Shown piece by piece: positions 36,606 to 48,343 of a DNA stretch of 64,000 bases (position 1 is its first letter; the number at the start of each line of letters is the position of its first letter). The position numbers and the translations under genes are program-made. The stretch spans positions 262,997-326,996 of the forward strand of contig NZ_JACKZY010000003.1 in the NCBI RefSeq assembly GCF_020833685.1. The letters run 5' to 3'. The notes under the pieces were generated by a model that saw only the letters and a program-made list of their open reading frames with translations, was not told the DNA's origin and made no database searches. Source of the DNA: Nitratireductor sp. B36 (GTDB lineage: Bacteria > Pseudomonadota > Alphaproteobacteria > Rhizobiales > Rhizobiaceae).

Positions 36606-39302
<2,697 letters not shown>

Positions 39303-39581
39303 GGGCGATCCTATCCTGTTCTGCTATCCGAAACGGGAACGGACTCCTCGAGGCATCACGCGCAAAAGGTGCGGGTACGGTCATTTCCGCTGTCCGCCCC
39401 CAAGCGTCCCGGCCGTTCAAGGCGGCGCGCGCGCGGGTATCGGCACAAAGAGTTACACGCCGACCGCTGGCGTGGTTGAGGCGGATATAGAGAATTTTGT
39501 AGAAGAGTTCTAGAGTGAGAAATGGCAAATCTGCCATGTCGTAAAAAATTCAGGACCATATCTTTGCCGAAGGACGACCAC

Positions 39582-40196
39582 ATGATGCGGCTTGCTGCCG
39601 AGGGGCTTGGCGGTGAGCGCGGCGGCGAGACCGTGTTCTCCGGCATCTCTTTCACGCTCGGTGAAGGCGAGGCGCTGACGGTCACGGGGCCAAATGGCGC
39701 CGGCAAGTCGACGCTGTTGCGCGTGATCTGCGGCCTTTTGCCAGCCTTGGAGGGCAAGGTGCAGTTTTTCGGTGGAGGGGAGGCGTTTCCGGATGTGGCG
39801 TCCGCCTGCCACTATCTCGGCCACCGCAATGCGATGAAAGCAGAGCTTGGCGTCGAGGAAAATTTGCGGTTTTGGCAGGAATTCATGGGCGAGGCCCATC
39901 TGCCGCCGTTCGAAGCGCTGGAGATGGTGGGGCTCGGCGATATCGGCCATTTGCCGTTCGGCTATCTCTCCACGGGGCAGAGACGGCGCGCTTCCATCGC
40001 GCGGCTTCTGGTGAGCTATCGGCCCGTCTGGCTGCTCGATGAGCCGACATCCGGCCTCGACAAGGCATCCGAAGCGCAATTCGCCGACCTCATGGGCGTG
40101 CACCTTGAAGATGGCGGAATGATCGTGGCTGCCACGCATCTGCCGCTTGGCCTGAAGGGCGCGCAGGAGCTGAGAATGGGGGAGGCTGCGGGTTGA
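39582..40196 (+). CDS. ccmA: Heme exporter ATP-binding protein CcmA
   Basis: 204 residues from ATG 39582 (a second ATG follows directly at 39585); the frame from 39522 has no support. Walker A is GPNGAGKSTLL, the signature LSTGQRRRASIARL, Walker B WLLDEPTSGLD. It forms the ATPase of the CcmABCD complex that loads heme on CcmE for cytochrome c maturation. It heads the ccmABCDG operon, divergent from acnA. Confidence 0.95.
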   Translation: MMRLAAEGLGGERGGETVFSGISFTLGEGEALTVTGPNGAGKSTLLRVICGLLPALEGKVQFFGGGEAFPDVASACHYLGHRNAMKAELGVEENLRFWQEFMGEAHLPPFEALEMVGLGDIGHLPFGYLSTGQRRRASIARLLVSYRPVWLLDEPTSGLDKASEAQFADLMGVHLEDGGMIVAATHLPLGLKGAQELRMGEAAG

Positions 40197-40245
40197 CGAT
40201 GCTGGACGTGCGCCCCCTCAAACAGCAACCATCCCGGTTTGCACC

Positions 40246-40911
40246 ATGCTAGCGCTTTTCCGACGCGAATTGCAGATTGGCGTGCGCACCGGCAACGGGG
40301 CGCTGACCGGTGTGCTCTTCTTTCTTGCCGTTGTCGCCGTCATACCTTTCGGCGTCGGGCCGGATCTCAATCTTCTGGCGCGCCTCGGCCCGGCAATTCT
40401 CTGGATCGGTGCTCTGCTTGCCGGCCTTCTCGGGCTTGAACGCCTGTTCCAGGCTGATCGTGAGGACGGCTCTCTGGACCTGATGCTTCTGGCCGACAGC
40501 CGGCACATGATGGCTTTGACCGTGTTTGTAAAATGCTGCGCGCACTGGACGGTCAACGTCCTGCCGCTCGTGGTGGTGACGCCGCTGCTCGGCCTTTTCA
40601 TGAATGTCGAGCCGGCGGGCATTCTCGCGGCGACCGCGACGCTGGCCGTCGGCACGCCGGCCATCACCTTCATTGGCGCGGTCGGGGCGGCCCTCGCCGT
40701 GGCGCTGCCGCGGGGCGGGCTTCTGGTTTCGGTGCTCGTGCTGCCGCTCACCATCCCGGTTCTGATCTTCGGTGTGGCGGCGGCGCGCGGCGCGGTGGCC
40801 GACCCCGATCCTTTTCTGCCGCCTTTCCTCATTCTTGCCGCGCTGATGCTGTTCTTTGCCGTCATCGGGCCGCTGGCCGCTTCCCTTGCACTGCGCTGGG
40901 GCGGCGACTGA
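40246..40911 (+). CDS. ccmB: Heme exporter membrane protein CcmB
   Basis: 221 residues, six hydrophobic segments. The start MLALFRRELQIGVRTGNGAL and the segment EDGSLDLMLLADSRHMM follow the CcmB family. It is the membrane partner of CcmA. It starts 49 bp after ccmA. The reading frame is clean and the length is normal. Confidence 0.95.
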   Translation: MLALFRRELQIGVRTGNGALTGVLFFLAVVAVIPFGVGPDLNLLARLGPAILWIGALLAGLLGLERLFQADREDGSLDLMLLADSRHMMALTVFVKCCAHWTVNVLPLVVVTPLLGLFMNVEPAGILAATATLAVGTPAITFIGAVGAALAVALPRGGLLVSVLVLPLTIPVLIFGVAAARGAVADPDPFLPPFLILAALMLFFAVIGPLAASLALRWGGD

Positions 40912-40954
40912 TGTGCGGCAATCGATTCGATTGCGGAACAGGACATGCAACGCT

Positions 40955-41743
40955 ATGGGTTCAGGCATGACAAACGCCACGCCGCAAGCCTCCACGCTCT
41001 CCGGTCGCCTGACGGCGCTCGCCAATCCCACGCGTTTTCTCGCGCTGGCCGACACGCTTGTTCCATGGTTCGGCGGCCTGTCGCTGGCCGTTCTCGCTGC
41101 CGGCTTCTACATGGCGTTCTCCGCCCCGGAGGACTACCAGCAGGGCATCACCGTGCGGATCATGTATATCCATGTGCCGTTCGCCTGGCTTGCCATGTTC
41201 TGCTATTCACTGATGGCCATATCCGCGCTTGGAACACTGGTGTGGAAACATCCGCTTGCCGATGTGGCGCTCAAGTCCGCCGCTCCCATCGGCGCGGCAT
41301 TCACGGCGCTGGCGCTGTTCACCGGCTCCGTCTGGGGCAAGCCCATGTGGGGCACGTGGTGGGTCTGGGATGCGCGGCTGACCTCCGTGTTCATCCTGTT
41401 CCTGATGTATCTCGGCATCATCGCCCTGACACGGGCCATGGATGATCCCGGCCGTTCGGCGCGGGCGGCGGCAATTCTCACGCTCGTCGGCTTCGTCAAC
41501 ATACCGATCATCAAGTTCTCGGTGGACTGGTGGAACACGCTGCATCAACCGGCCTCGGTGTTCCGTCTCGATGGGCCAACGATCCACACCTCGCTGCTGT
41601 GGCCGCTGCTCATCTGCGCGCTGGGCTTCACACTGCTTTTCGTCACGCTGCATCTGATGGCGATGCGGGCGGACATCTGGCGCCGTCGTGTGGTTGCCAT
41701 GCGCCGGCTTTCGGCGCGGGCGGCGGAAAGGGCGGCCCGATGA
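40955..41743 (+). CDS. ccmC: Heme exporter/handling protein CcmC
   Basis: 262 residues if the ATG at 40955 (MGSGMTNATPQAS) is used, with AGGA at 40940-40943 ahead; ATG 40967 is an equal alternative. The heme-binding tryptophan-rich motif WGTWWVWDARLTS is present between membrane segments, with flanking histidines (YIHVPFAWLAM; TIHTSLLWPL). CcmC delivers heme to CcmE on the periplasmic side. The stop overlaps ccmD as ATGA. Confidence 0.95.
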   Translation: MGSGMTNATPQASTLSGRLTALANPTRFLALADTLVPWFGGLSLAVLAAGFYMAFSAPEDYQQGITVRIMYIHVPFAWLAMFCYSLMAISALGTLVWKHPLADVALKSAAPIGAAFTALALFTGSVWGKPMWGTWWVWDARLTSVFILFLMYLGIIALTRAMDDPGRSARAAAILTLVGFVNIPIIKFSVDWWNTLHQPASVFRLDGPTIHTSLLWPLLICALGFTLLFVTLHLMAMRADIWRRRVVAMRRLSARAAERAAR

Positions 41744-41907
41744 CCCACGCAGCCTATGTCTTTGCCGCCTATGGAATCTCGGCGTTGGTGATCGCGGGGC
41801 TCGGCCTTTGGATCCTGATCGATCAGGCCGGCCGCAAGCGAGAGCTCAAAGAGCTTGAGGAGCGTGGCATTCGCCGCCGCTCGGACCGCAAGGCGCCGAA
41901 GAAATGA
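41740..41907 (+). CDS. ccmD: Heme exporter small membrane protein CcmD
   Basis: 55 residues: a single membrane helix (YVFAAYGISALVIAGLGLWI) and a very basic cytoplasmic tail (RKRELKELEERGIRRRSDRK), the usual CcmD layout. It overlaps ccmC and ccmG by 4 bp each. It releases holo-CcmE from CcmC. Confidence 0.93.
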   Translation: MTHAAYVFAAYGISALVIAGLGLWILIDQAGRKRELKELEERGIRRRSDRKAPKK

Positions 41908-42488
41908 GCGTGACAAGCGAAAAGCCGGCCCGCTCGCGGCGGCTTCTGTTCCTGCTGCCGCTTCTTTTCTTTCTGGCGCTTTCGGGGGTCTTTCTGGTTC
42001 AGTTGATCTCCGGCAAGGACACGTCTGTGGTGCCATCCGCACTGATTGGCCGCCCCGCGCCGCAGATCGATCTTCCACCGCTCGAGGGGATGAACCTGCC
42101 TGGTCTGTCATCGGAGGCCTTCAGCGGCCGGGTCACGCTGGTCAATGTCTGGGGTTCCTGGTGCCTGCCATGCCGTCAGGAGCACCCGCTGCTGATGCAG
42201 CTCGCCACGAATGAGCGCGTCGTGATTGCGGGACTCAACTACAAGGACAAGCCGGAAAACGCCCGCCGGTTTCTGGGCGATCTCGGCAATCCCTACGATG
42301 CCATCGGTGTCGACCAGAATGGTCGCGCGGCGATCGACTGGGGTGTCTATGGCGTTCCTGAAACCTTTCTCGTCGGACCTGATGGCACGATTCGCTACAA
42401 GCATGTGGGGCCGTTCACGCCCGAGAGTATCCGGGAAAGTCTGATGCCCGAGATTGAAAAAGCTCTGGCGGAGCGCCCGGCGGGCTGA
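41904..42488 (+). CDS. ccmG: Thiol:disulfide interchange protein CcmG/DsbE
   Basis: 194 residues with an N-terminal membrane anchor (RRLLFLLPLLFFLALSGVFL). The thioredoxin-fold active site is WGSWCLPCRQEHP, and the cis-proline region is YGVPETFLVGPDG. It keeps apocytochrome c cysteines reduced in the periplasm for heme ligation. It ends the ccmABCDG operon; ccmE, ccmF and ccmH are not in this window. Confidence 0.95.
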   Translation: MSVTSEKPARSRRLLFLLPLLFFLALSGVFLVQLISGKDTSVVPSALIGRPAPQIDLPPLEGMNLPGLSSEAFSGRVTLVNVWGSWCLPCRQEHPLLMQLATNERVVIAGLNYKDKPENARRFLGDLGNPYDAIGVDQNGRAAIDWGVYGVPETFLVGPDGTIRYKHVGPFTPESIRESLMPEIEKALAERPAG

Positions 42489-42521
42489 TTGGCCACACCA
42501 TATTCTCTGGCCCAGATAAAA

Positions 42522-42536
42522 TGCTGCACTGCAGCA
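42522..42536. promoter_or_regulatory. Perfect 15-bp palindrome TGCTGCACTGCAGCA
   Basis: The palindrome is TGCTGCA-C-TGCAGCA, flanked by A-runs on both sides, 54 bp before the DUF2332 start. It contains CTGC-N3-GCAG, the pattern reported for PhaR (polyhydroxyalkanoate regulator) sites in alphaproteobacteria. Regulation of the downstream gene by PhaR is inferred only from this match. Confidence 0.5.
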
Positions 42537-42590
42537 AAAGTGCCGTGAAACGCATGCTAGGGTTTTCCTCCCAACGAACAGGAGGGATGT

Positions 42591-43625
42591 ATGACGACCC
42601 ATATCAGCGCGCATTTCGAGAAGCAGGCGCAGGCCTGCGATCGCATGGGTTCTCCCTTTACGGCGCAGTTATGCCGTCTCCTGCCTGACATACTGGACCG
42701 CGAGACCGCCACCGGTGCGCGCGTGCTCGGCTGGCCGGGCGAGGCCGGGGAGGATGCGCTGGCGCTGCGTCTGTGTGGCGGGCTCCACGCGCTTGTGCTT
42801 GCCGGTGAAGATGCCGCACTTGCCGGTGTCTATCCACCGAACGCGGCTTCGCCTGAGGCGCTTCGAAAGGCCGTGAGTTCTGCCATCGCCCGCCATGATG
42901 AGCGTCTTTGCGCCAATCTGGACAGCGCACCACAGACCAACGAGATCGGTCGTTCTGCGATGCTCCTGCCGGGTTTTCTCCAGATCGCGCGCGACACAGG
43001 CCTGCCGCTCGATCTTTATGAAATCGGCTCGAGTGCAGGGCTCAACCTTCTGTTTGACCGCTTTCACTACCGCTATGGCGATAGCGTATGGGGCGACGCC
43101 GCTTCACCCGTGAGGCTGGCGCCCGAGACGCGGGGGGCAGCCCCGGACCTGTCGGGGGCGCTGGATATCGCCACGCGCCAGGGCAGCGACATCGCGCCCA
43201 TCGACGTGTCCCGTGATGATCAGCGGTTGCGATTGACTTTCTATGTGTGGGCGGATCAGGAGGCGCGGCTTTCCCGCTTGCGCGCGGCAATGGAGCTGGC
43301 AAACGAGACGCCTTTCGCACTGGAAAAGGCGGATGCCGCTGACTTTGTGGATGCCGCGCTTGCCGCCCGCCGGTCTGATCGCGTCACGGTGCTGTTCCAT
43401 TCGATCATGTGGCAATACCTTCGCCATGAAACGCGGACCCGTATAGAGACCGCGCTTGAAACGGCTGGCCGGGCAGGCGGTCCACCCATCGCATGGCTGC
43501 GCATGGAACCCTCGGACACGAATGAGCCATTCGCGCTGGTTTCGCTCACGCTGTGGCCAACCGGAGAGCGCCGCGATCTTGCGCGCTGCGACTTCCATGG
43601 CCGCTGGATCGAGTGGTTGCTCTAA
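42591..43625 (+). CDS. DUF2332 family protein
   Basis: 344 residues, ATG at 42591 with AGGAGGGA ahead. The conserved block LDLYEIGSSAGLNLLFDRFH and the end FHGRWIEWLL are typical of DUF2332. The family has a methyltransferase-like glycine pattern but no known activity. It stands alone, with a palindromic PhaR-box-like site in its promoter region and a mosaic of palindromes after its stop. Confidence 0.85.
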   Translation: MTTHISAHFEKQAQACDRMGSPFTAQLCRLLPDILDRETATGARVLGWPGEAGEDALALRLCGGLHALVLAGEDAALAGVYPPNAASPEALRKAVSSAIARHDERLCANLDSAPQTNEIGRSAMLLPGFLQIARDTGLPLDLYEIGSSAGLNLLFDRFHYRYGDSVWGDAASPVRLAPETRGAAPDLSGALDIATRQGSDIAPIDVSRDDQRLRLTFYVWADQEARLSRLRAAMELANETPFALEKADAADFVDAALAARRSDRVTVLFHSIMWQYLRHETRTRIETALETAGRAGGPPIAWLRMEPSDTNEPFALVSLTLWPTGERRDLARCDFHGRWIEWLL

Positions 43626-43634
43626 TGCATGTCG

Positions 43635-43825
43635 CTTTCAAATGAATTCATTTGAAAGACAAAGAACATGCATCATTTGAAAGTGTTACAGCGTCCTTTG
43701 CGCGTCTTATAAGACGCGCGGCGCTGTAGATCGCCATGCATCCATCCGGACGCATGGCGATCCAGACTATTGATGGAGCATCGGAATAGTCCGAAAACCG
43801 GGTTCCACTTTTCGGTCCGATGCTC
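43635..43825. repeat. Mosaic of four intergenic palindromes
   Basis: Four palindromes in tandem fill the gap. First, 43635-43658, a perfect 24-bp palindrome centred on GAATTC. Second, 43701-43718, CGCGTCTTATAAGACGCG. Third, GATCGCCATGC (43729-43739) with GCATGGCGATC (43752-43762). Fourth, GAGCATCGGA (43776-43785) with TCCGATGCTC (43816-43825), enclosing CCGAAAA and TTTTCGG. Similar mosaics are dispersed in Rhizobiales genomes. The fourth abuts the LysE stop codon and could act as its 3-prime hairpin. Confidence 0.85.
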
Positions 43826-44436
43826 TAGCGCGTTGCGATGGCCGCCGCAGCACCGGCCATCATCGAGGCGCTGGTGCGGTTCGCAATCCGCATGGCACGC
43901 GGGCTTTTCAGCAGCCTGCGTGCCTGCGTGGCGGCAAGCACCCACACGGCATCCACCGCCACCAGAACAACCACCATGGTGAGCGTCAGCTCCGCCCAGC
44001 CCATCAGCGTCACGGAGGCGACGTCGATGATGGTGGGCAGCAGCGCCAGGTAAAACATCATGATTTTCGGATTTCCGAGGGTCACTGCCATGCCGGTGAA
44101 GAAGAGACGCAGGCGCGAGCCGGCATTGGGCAGGGCTTCGCCACCCGTTTCCACGGGCGCGGTCCACATCTTCCATGCGAGATAGAGCAGATAGGCCACG
44201 CCCGCATATTTGATCGCCACAAAAGCCATGTGGAAGGTCTCCGCCACATAGGCGAGGCCTAAAATGGCGAAGGAGAGCCAGATACCCTCACCGATCCACA
44301 TGGCGGCCAGGAACGGCAACACATCGCGCCAGCCGCGTGTGATGACGCGGGCAACCAGTGCCGCGATGCTGGGGCCGGGAGAGCCGGCCGCGACAAGCAG
44401 GGCGCCGGCAAAGATGATGAGGGCGGAGATATCCAT
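43825..44436 (-). CDS. LysE/RhtB family exporter (second of a tandem pair)
   Basis: 203 residues from ATG 44436 (MDISALIIFAGALLVAAGSP). Features are the GPSIAALVARVITRGWRD stretch, LGNPKIMMFYLALLPTI, and a weaker C-terminal membrane segment. Six helices are expected. It follows its paralogue at 44441-45052 by 4 bp, so both are co-transcribed. The substrate is unknown. Confidence 0.9.
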   Translation of the reverse strand: MDISALIIFAGALLVAAGSPGPSIAALVARVITRGWRDVLPFLAAMWIGEGIWLSFAILGLAYVAETFHMAFVAIKYAGVAYLLYLAWKMWTAPVETGGEALPNAGSRLRLFFTGMAVTLGNPKIMMFYLALLPTIIDVASVTLMGWAELTLTMVVVLVAVDAVWVLAATQARRLLKSPRAMRIANRTSASMMAGAAAAIATR

Positions 44437-44440
44437 TGTT

Positions 44441-45052
44441 CTACCTTGCTGAGAGCGCCAGACGCAGGCCGAGCGCGGCAAAGGCTGCCGCAAACGAGCG
44501 CCGCAGCCATTTCATGATGGTCGGGCTCGACAGGACCCGGCCGCGCACGAGCGAGGCCATCTGCCCATAGAGCACGAAGACGACGAAGGTCATCGCCATG
44601 AAGATGAAGCCCAGCCACGCCATGTTGAGCGCCGGCAGGGCGCTTTCAGCGGGAATGAACTGGGGCAGGAAAGCGAGAAAGAAGATCGAGAGCTTTGGGT
44701 TCAGAATGTTGATCAGGAAGCCGCGGCGGATGATTGCCCGATGCGGGATCGCGCTGCGGTCTGGCTCGGCATTCAGCATGCCGCTCTCCTTCAGCGCGCC
44801 CCATGCCATCCAGAGGAGATAGAGCACCCCGGCGAATTTCACGATCTGGAACAGCATCGCGCTGGCATGCAGCAGGGCGGCGATGCCGAGGATCGCGGCT
44901 GCGATATGGGGCAGAATGCCGAGCGTGCAGCCGAACGCGGCCGAAACGGATGCCAGCCCGCCGCGGCCAAGCGCGATGGCCAGTGTGTAGATCACACCAG
45001 TGCCTGGAATGAGCACGACGACAAGCGCCGTGAGCAGGAATGTGGGATCCAT
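44441..45052 (-). CDS. LysE/RhtB family exporter (first of a tandem pair)
   Basis: 203 residues from ATG 45052, preceded by GGAGGAG; a frame reaching 45163 runs into repeat sequence and is rejected. The family start is MDPTFLLTALVVVLIPGTGV and the mid motif is LNILNPKLSIFFLAFLPQF. It differs clearly from its downstream neighbour (GTGVIY in place of GPSIAA), so the pair is not a recent duplication and may form a heteromer or handle different substrates. Confidence 0.9.
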   Translation of the reverse strand: MDPTFLLTALVVVLIPGTGVIYTLAIALGRGGLASVSAAFGCTLGILPHIAAAILGIAALLHASAMLFQIVKFAGVLYLLWMAWGALKESGMLNAEPDRSAIPHRAIIRRGFLINILNPKLSIFFLAFLPQFIPAESALPALNMAWLGFIFMAMTFVVFVLYGQMASLVRGRVLSSPTIMKWLRRSFAAAFAALGLRLALSAR

Positions 45053-45446
45053 TGGGGGGCTCCTCCACAAAGGTACGGAGATTAGGGCGCCATGTATGGA
45101 AACTGTCAACCCGGATGGCGGGATGTATTGACGGCTGAGCCTGGCACCCTCGCCCTTCGACAAGCTCAGGATGAGGGCTACTGAAGACGGCCAGTAAGCT
45201 CACCATTGAAATGTCGAGGTGACAGAGCGGTGGGCGGTTGATCCTCGCGGACGATAAACCTTTCGAGCCACTGCCACGTCCCAGTAACCCTCATCCTGAG
45301 CTTGTCGAAGGGCGAGGGTGCTGGGCAACAACGTCGATGTTGCTCTCAAGACGCACAGTATCACAACTTAAAAAGAGGATGATGACGCCGCATTCTCGCT
45401 GGTTTAGGGCCCGCAAGGCAAGTGCGGGCTCATGTGCCAGTCAACC
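45053..45446. other. Gene-free gap with an inverted pair of dispersed repeats
   Basis: There is no supportable gene. Two opposed copies of the CTTCGACAAGCTCAGGATGA repeat lie at 45147-45177 and 45288-45318; they could form a 31-bp-stem hairpin with a 110-base loop. GCCCGCA (45409-45415) and TGCGGGC (45423-45429) form a short hairpin after the typA stop, without a U-tract. The promoter of the tandem LysE genes should be near 45060-45130. Confidence 0.7.
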
Positions 45447-47270
45447 TCAAGCCGCGCCGGCGCGGCTTTTCTCGAAGCGTTTCCGCTCGTGCGGGTCGAG
45501 ATAGAGTTTGCGCAGGCGGATCGACTTCGGCGTCACTTCCACCAGCTCGTCTTCCTGGATCCAGGAAAGCGCGCGCTCCAGCGTCATGCGGATCGGCGGG
45601 GTCAGTTTCACCGCTTCATCCTTGCCAGCGGCGCGGATGTTGGTGAGCTTCTTCCCCTTCAGCACGTTCACTTCCAGATCGTTGTCGCGGGAGTGAATGC
45701 CGATGATCATGCCCTGATAGACTTTCACGCCGGCATCGATCACCATCGGGCCGCGATCTTCCAGGTTGAACAGGGCGTAGGCCGCTGCCTCGCCGTCATC
45801 ATTGGAGATCAGGACGCCGTTCACGCGGCCGCCGATCTCGCCCTTGTAGGGCTGATAATCGTGGAACAGCCGGTTCATGATGGCCGTGCCGCGCGTGTCG
45901 GTCAAAAGCTCCGACTGATAGCCGATCAGGCCGCGCGTGGGCGCGTGAAAGACGAGGCGCTGGCGGTCGCCGCCAGAGGGGCGCAGCTCGATCATCTCGG
46001 CCTTGCGCTCCGACATCTTCTGCACGACGACGCCGGAATGCTCCTCGTCCACGTCGATGACCACTTCCTCGATGGGCTCGAGAAGCTGGCCGTTTTCGTC
46101 TTTCTGCATCACCACGCGGGGGCGCGAGACGGCGAGCTCGAAGCCTTCGCGGCGCATGGTTTCGATGAGAACGGCGAGCTGAAGTTCGCCACGGCCGGAG
46201 ACGTAGAAGGAATCCTTGTCGTCGGCTTCCTCGATCTTCAGTGCCACATTGCCCTCGGCTTCCTTCAGGAGGCGGTCGCGGATCACGCGGCTCGTCACCT
46301 TGTCGCCCTCGGTGCCGGCCAGCGGCGAGTCGTTGACGATGAAGCTCATGGTCACGGTCGGCGGGTCGATCGGCTGAGCTTCCATCGGCTGGGTGACCGA
46401 CGGGTCGCAGAACGTGTCGGCGACGGTGCCCTTGGAGAGACCTGCAATGGCGACGATGTCGCCTGCATGGGCCTCCTCGATGGGCTGGCGCTCGAGCCCG
46501 CGGAAGGCGAGGATCTTGGAGATGCGTCCGTTTTCCAGAAGCGTGCCGTCGTGATGCAGCACCTTCACGGCCTGGTTCGGCTTGATGGATCCGGCCGCGA
46601 TACGGCCGGTAATGATGCGGCCGAGGAAGGGGTTGGCTTCCAGAATGGTGCCGATCATGCGGAAAGGGCCGGGCTCGGTGGTGGGCTCGGGCACATGCTT
46701 GAGCACGAGGTCGAACAGCGGGGCGAGACCCTGATCCTTGGGACCTTCGGGCTCGTAGTTCATCCAGCCGTCGCGGCCCGAACCGTAGAGGATCGGAAAG
46801 TCGAGCTGCTCGTCAGTGGCGTCGAGCGCGGCGAAGAGGTCGAACACCTCGTTGATCACCTCGTCGGCACGGGCGTCCGGACGGTCGATCTTGTTGATGG
46901 CGACGATCGGCTTCAGGCCGACCTTGAGCGCCTTGCCGACAACGAACTTGGTCTGGGGCATCGGGCCTTCGGCCGCGTCCACCAGAAGCACGGCGCCATC
47001 CACCATGGAGAGGATGCGCTCCACCTCGCCGCCGAAATCGGCGTGGCCGGGCGTGTCGACGATGTTGATGCGGGTGTCCTTCCACTCCACCGAAGTGGCC
47101 TTGGCAAGAATGGTGATGCCGCGTTCTTTTTCGAGGTCGTTGGAGTCCATGGCCCGCTCGGCGACGCGCTGGTTGTCGCGGAAGGCGCCGGACTGCTTCA
47201 TAAGCTCGTCGACGAGTGTCGTTTTCCCATGGTCAACGTGGGCGATGATCGCAATATTGCGCAGTTTCAT
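45447..47270 (-). CDS. typA: Ribosome-associated GTPase TypA/BipA
   Basis: 607 residues from ATG 47270 (MKLRNIAIIAHVDHGKTTLV). It is a translational GTPase: G1 AHVDHGKTT, G2 in ERGITILAKA, G3 DTPGHADFGGE, G4 NKIDRPDAR. The EF-G-like domains and the TypA C-terminal domain (GLIGYQSELLTDTRGTAIMN) follow. It acts in ribosome assembly and stress or cold adaptation. The last codons form an AAGCCGCGCC/GGCGCGGCTT palindrome that may help end transcription. Confidence 0.97.
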   Translation of the reverse strand: MKLRNIAIIAHVDHGKTTLVDELMKQSGAFRDNQRVAERAMDSNDLEKERGITILAKATSVEWKDTRINIVDTPGHADFGGEVERILSMVDGAVLLVDAAEGPMPQTKFVVGKALKVGLKPIVAINKIDRPDARADEVINEVFDLFAALDATDEQLDFPILYGSGRDGWMNYEPEGPKDQGLAPLFDLVLKHVPEPTTEPGPFRMIGTILEANPFLGRIITGRIAAGSIKPNQAVKVLHHDGTLLENGRISKILAFRGLERQPIEEAHAGDIVAIAGLSKGTVADTFCDPSVTQPMEAQPIDPPTVTMSFIVNDSPLAGTEGDKVTSRVIRDRLLKEAEGNVALKIEEADDKDSFYVSGRGELQLAVLIETMRREGFELAVSRPRVVMQKDENGQLLEPIEEVVIDVDEEHSGVVVQKMSERKAEMIELRPSGGDRQRLVFHAPTRGLIGYQSELLTDTRGTAIMNRLFHDYQPYKGEIGGRVNGVLISNDDGEAAAYALFNLEDRGPMVIDAGVKVYQGMIIGIHSRDNDLEVNVLKGKKLTNIRAAGKDEAVKLTPPIRMTLERALSWIQEDELVEVTPKSIRLRKLYLDPHERKRFEKSRAGAA

Positions 47271-47397
47271 ATGTGCTCTTTGGGGTCGGTAGGCGCGCGA
47301 AAGGCATGGCGCGGCCAGTTGCGTTGCCGCGCTCATACAGGTTTTTTCGCAATTGCGAAAGTGCGCAGTGCCAATGCCGGGCGAGAGCCGGCCGTGT

Positions 47398-48327
47398 TTA
47401 GCCCCAGCTTGCGCCTTCCAGCGCGTTTAGAGGAAACTTCAGATAGCGCTTGCCATTGGCTTCCGGCGCCGGCAGTTGCCCTGCATTCATGTTTACCTGC
47501 AAGGCATGGAGGATGAGCTTGGGCATGGGCAGGGTTTTATCGCGCGCCTCACGCATCGCGACGAATTCTGCTTCCGTCTTGCACTTGGAAATATGGCTGT
47601 TGGTGGCCCGTTGCTCGGCAACGGTGCTTTCAAAACGCGGCTCGCGCCCATCGGGCTGATAGTCGTGTCCGACGAAGATGCGGGTCTCGTCAGGCAGGCT
47701 GAGAATTTCCTGAATGGACTTCCAGAGCCGTTCGGCGCTGCCGCCGGGAAAATCGCAGCGGGCGGTCCCAGAATCGGGCATGAACAGCGTGTCGTGAACG
47801 AACGCTGCATCGCCGATCACATAGGTAATCGAAGCCAGGGTGTGACCGGGCGAGAACATCACCTTTGCTGGCAGCGTCCCAATGGAAAAAGTCTCGCCAT
47901 CGGCAAACAGCCTGTCCCATTGCGAGCCGTCTGCCTTGAAGTCGGGCCAGTTGTAGATCGTCTTCCAGAGCTTCTGGACCTCGATAACCTTCTCGCCAAT
48001 GGCCGTGGGTTTACCCGTCTTCTCCTTGAGATAGCCTGCGGCAGAGAAATGGTCGGCATGGGGATGCGTGTCCAGAATCCACTCAAGCTCCAGGCCTTTC
48101 TCATGAATAAATGCCAGAAGCTTGTCCGCGTGCTCCGTGGAGGTGTTGCCGGATTTTTCGTCGAAATCGAGAACCGGGTCGATAATAGCGCATTTTCCGG
48201 TTGCCGGGTCGGCAACGATATATTGGGCGGAAAAGGTGCGCTTGTCGAAGAAGACGGTCACATCCGGCCGTGCGGAAGCAGTTCTCACCGCCGAATCGGC
48301 TTGCTGAGGCGCCTGCGTATGGTCCAT
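47398..48327 (-). CDS. MBL-fold metallo-hydrolase, persulfide dioxygenase/glyoxalase II-like
   Basis: 309 residues. Metal motif DTHPHADHFSAAGYLK (HxHxDH), then SPGHTLASITYVIGD, HDTLFMPDSGTARCDFPGGS and GHDYQPDGREP. The ARCDFPGG segment is typical of the ETHE1/Blh persulfide dioxygenase group rather than classical glyoxalase II. It should act in sulfide or persulfide detoxification in the cytoplasm. The ArsR-type regulator BigR, a common partner, is not adjacent. Confidence 0.88.
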   Translation of the reverse strand: MDHTQAPQQADSAVRTASARPDVTVFFDKRTFSAQYIVADPATGKCAIIDPVLDFDEKSGNTSTEHADKLLAFIHEKGLELEWILDTHPHADHFSAAGYLKEKTGKPTAIGEKVIEVQKLWKTIYNWPDFKADGSQWDRLFADGETFSIGTLPAKVMFSPGHTLASITYVIGDAAFVHDTLFMPDSGTARCDFPGGSAERLWKSIQEILSLPDETRIFVGHDYQPDGREPRFESTVAEQRATNSHISKCKTEAEFVAMREARDKTLPMPKLILHALQVNMNAGQLPAPEANGKRYLKFPLNALEGASWG

Positions 48328-48343
48328 CGTGCTCTCCGTGAGT

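Noticed and set aside
45238-45504. 88-codon plus-strand frame in the gap before typA
   Set aside because: It includes the dispersed repeat (HPELVEGRG) and the antisense end of typA.
45432-47516. 694-codon plus-strand open frame
   Set aside because: It is antisense to typA, whose GTPase motifs are clear. The frame has no ribosome binding site and a composition typical of high-GC shadow frames.
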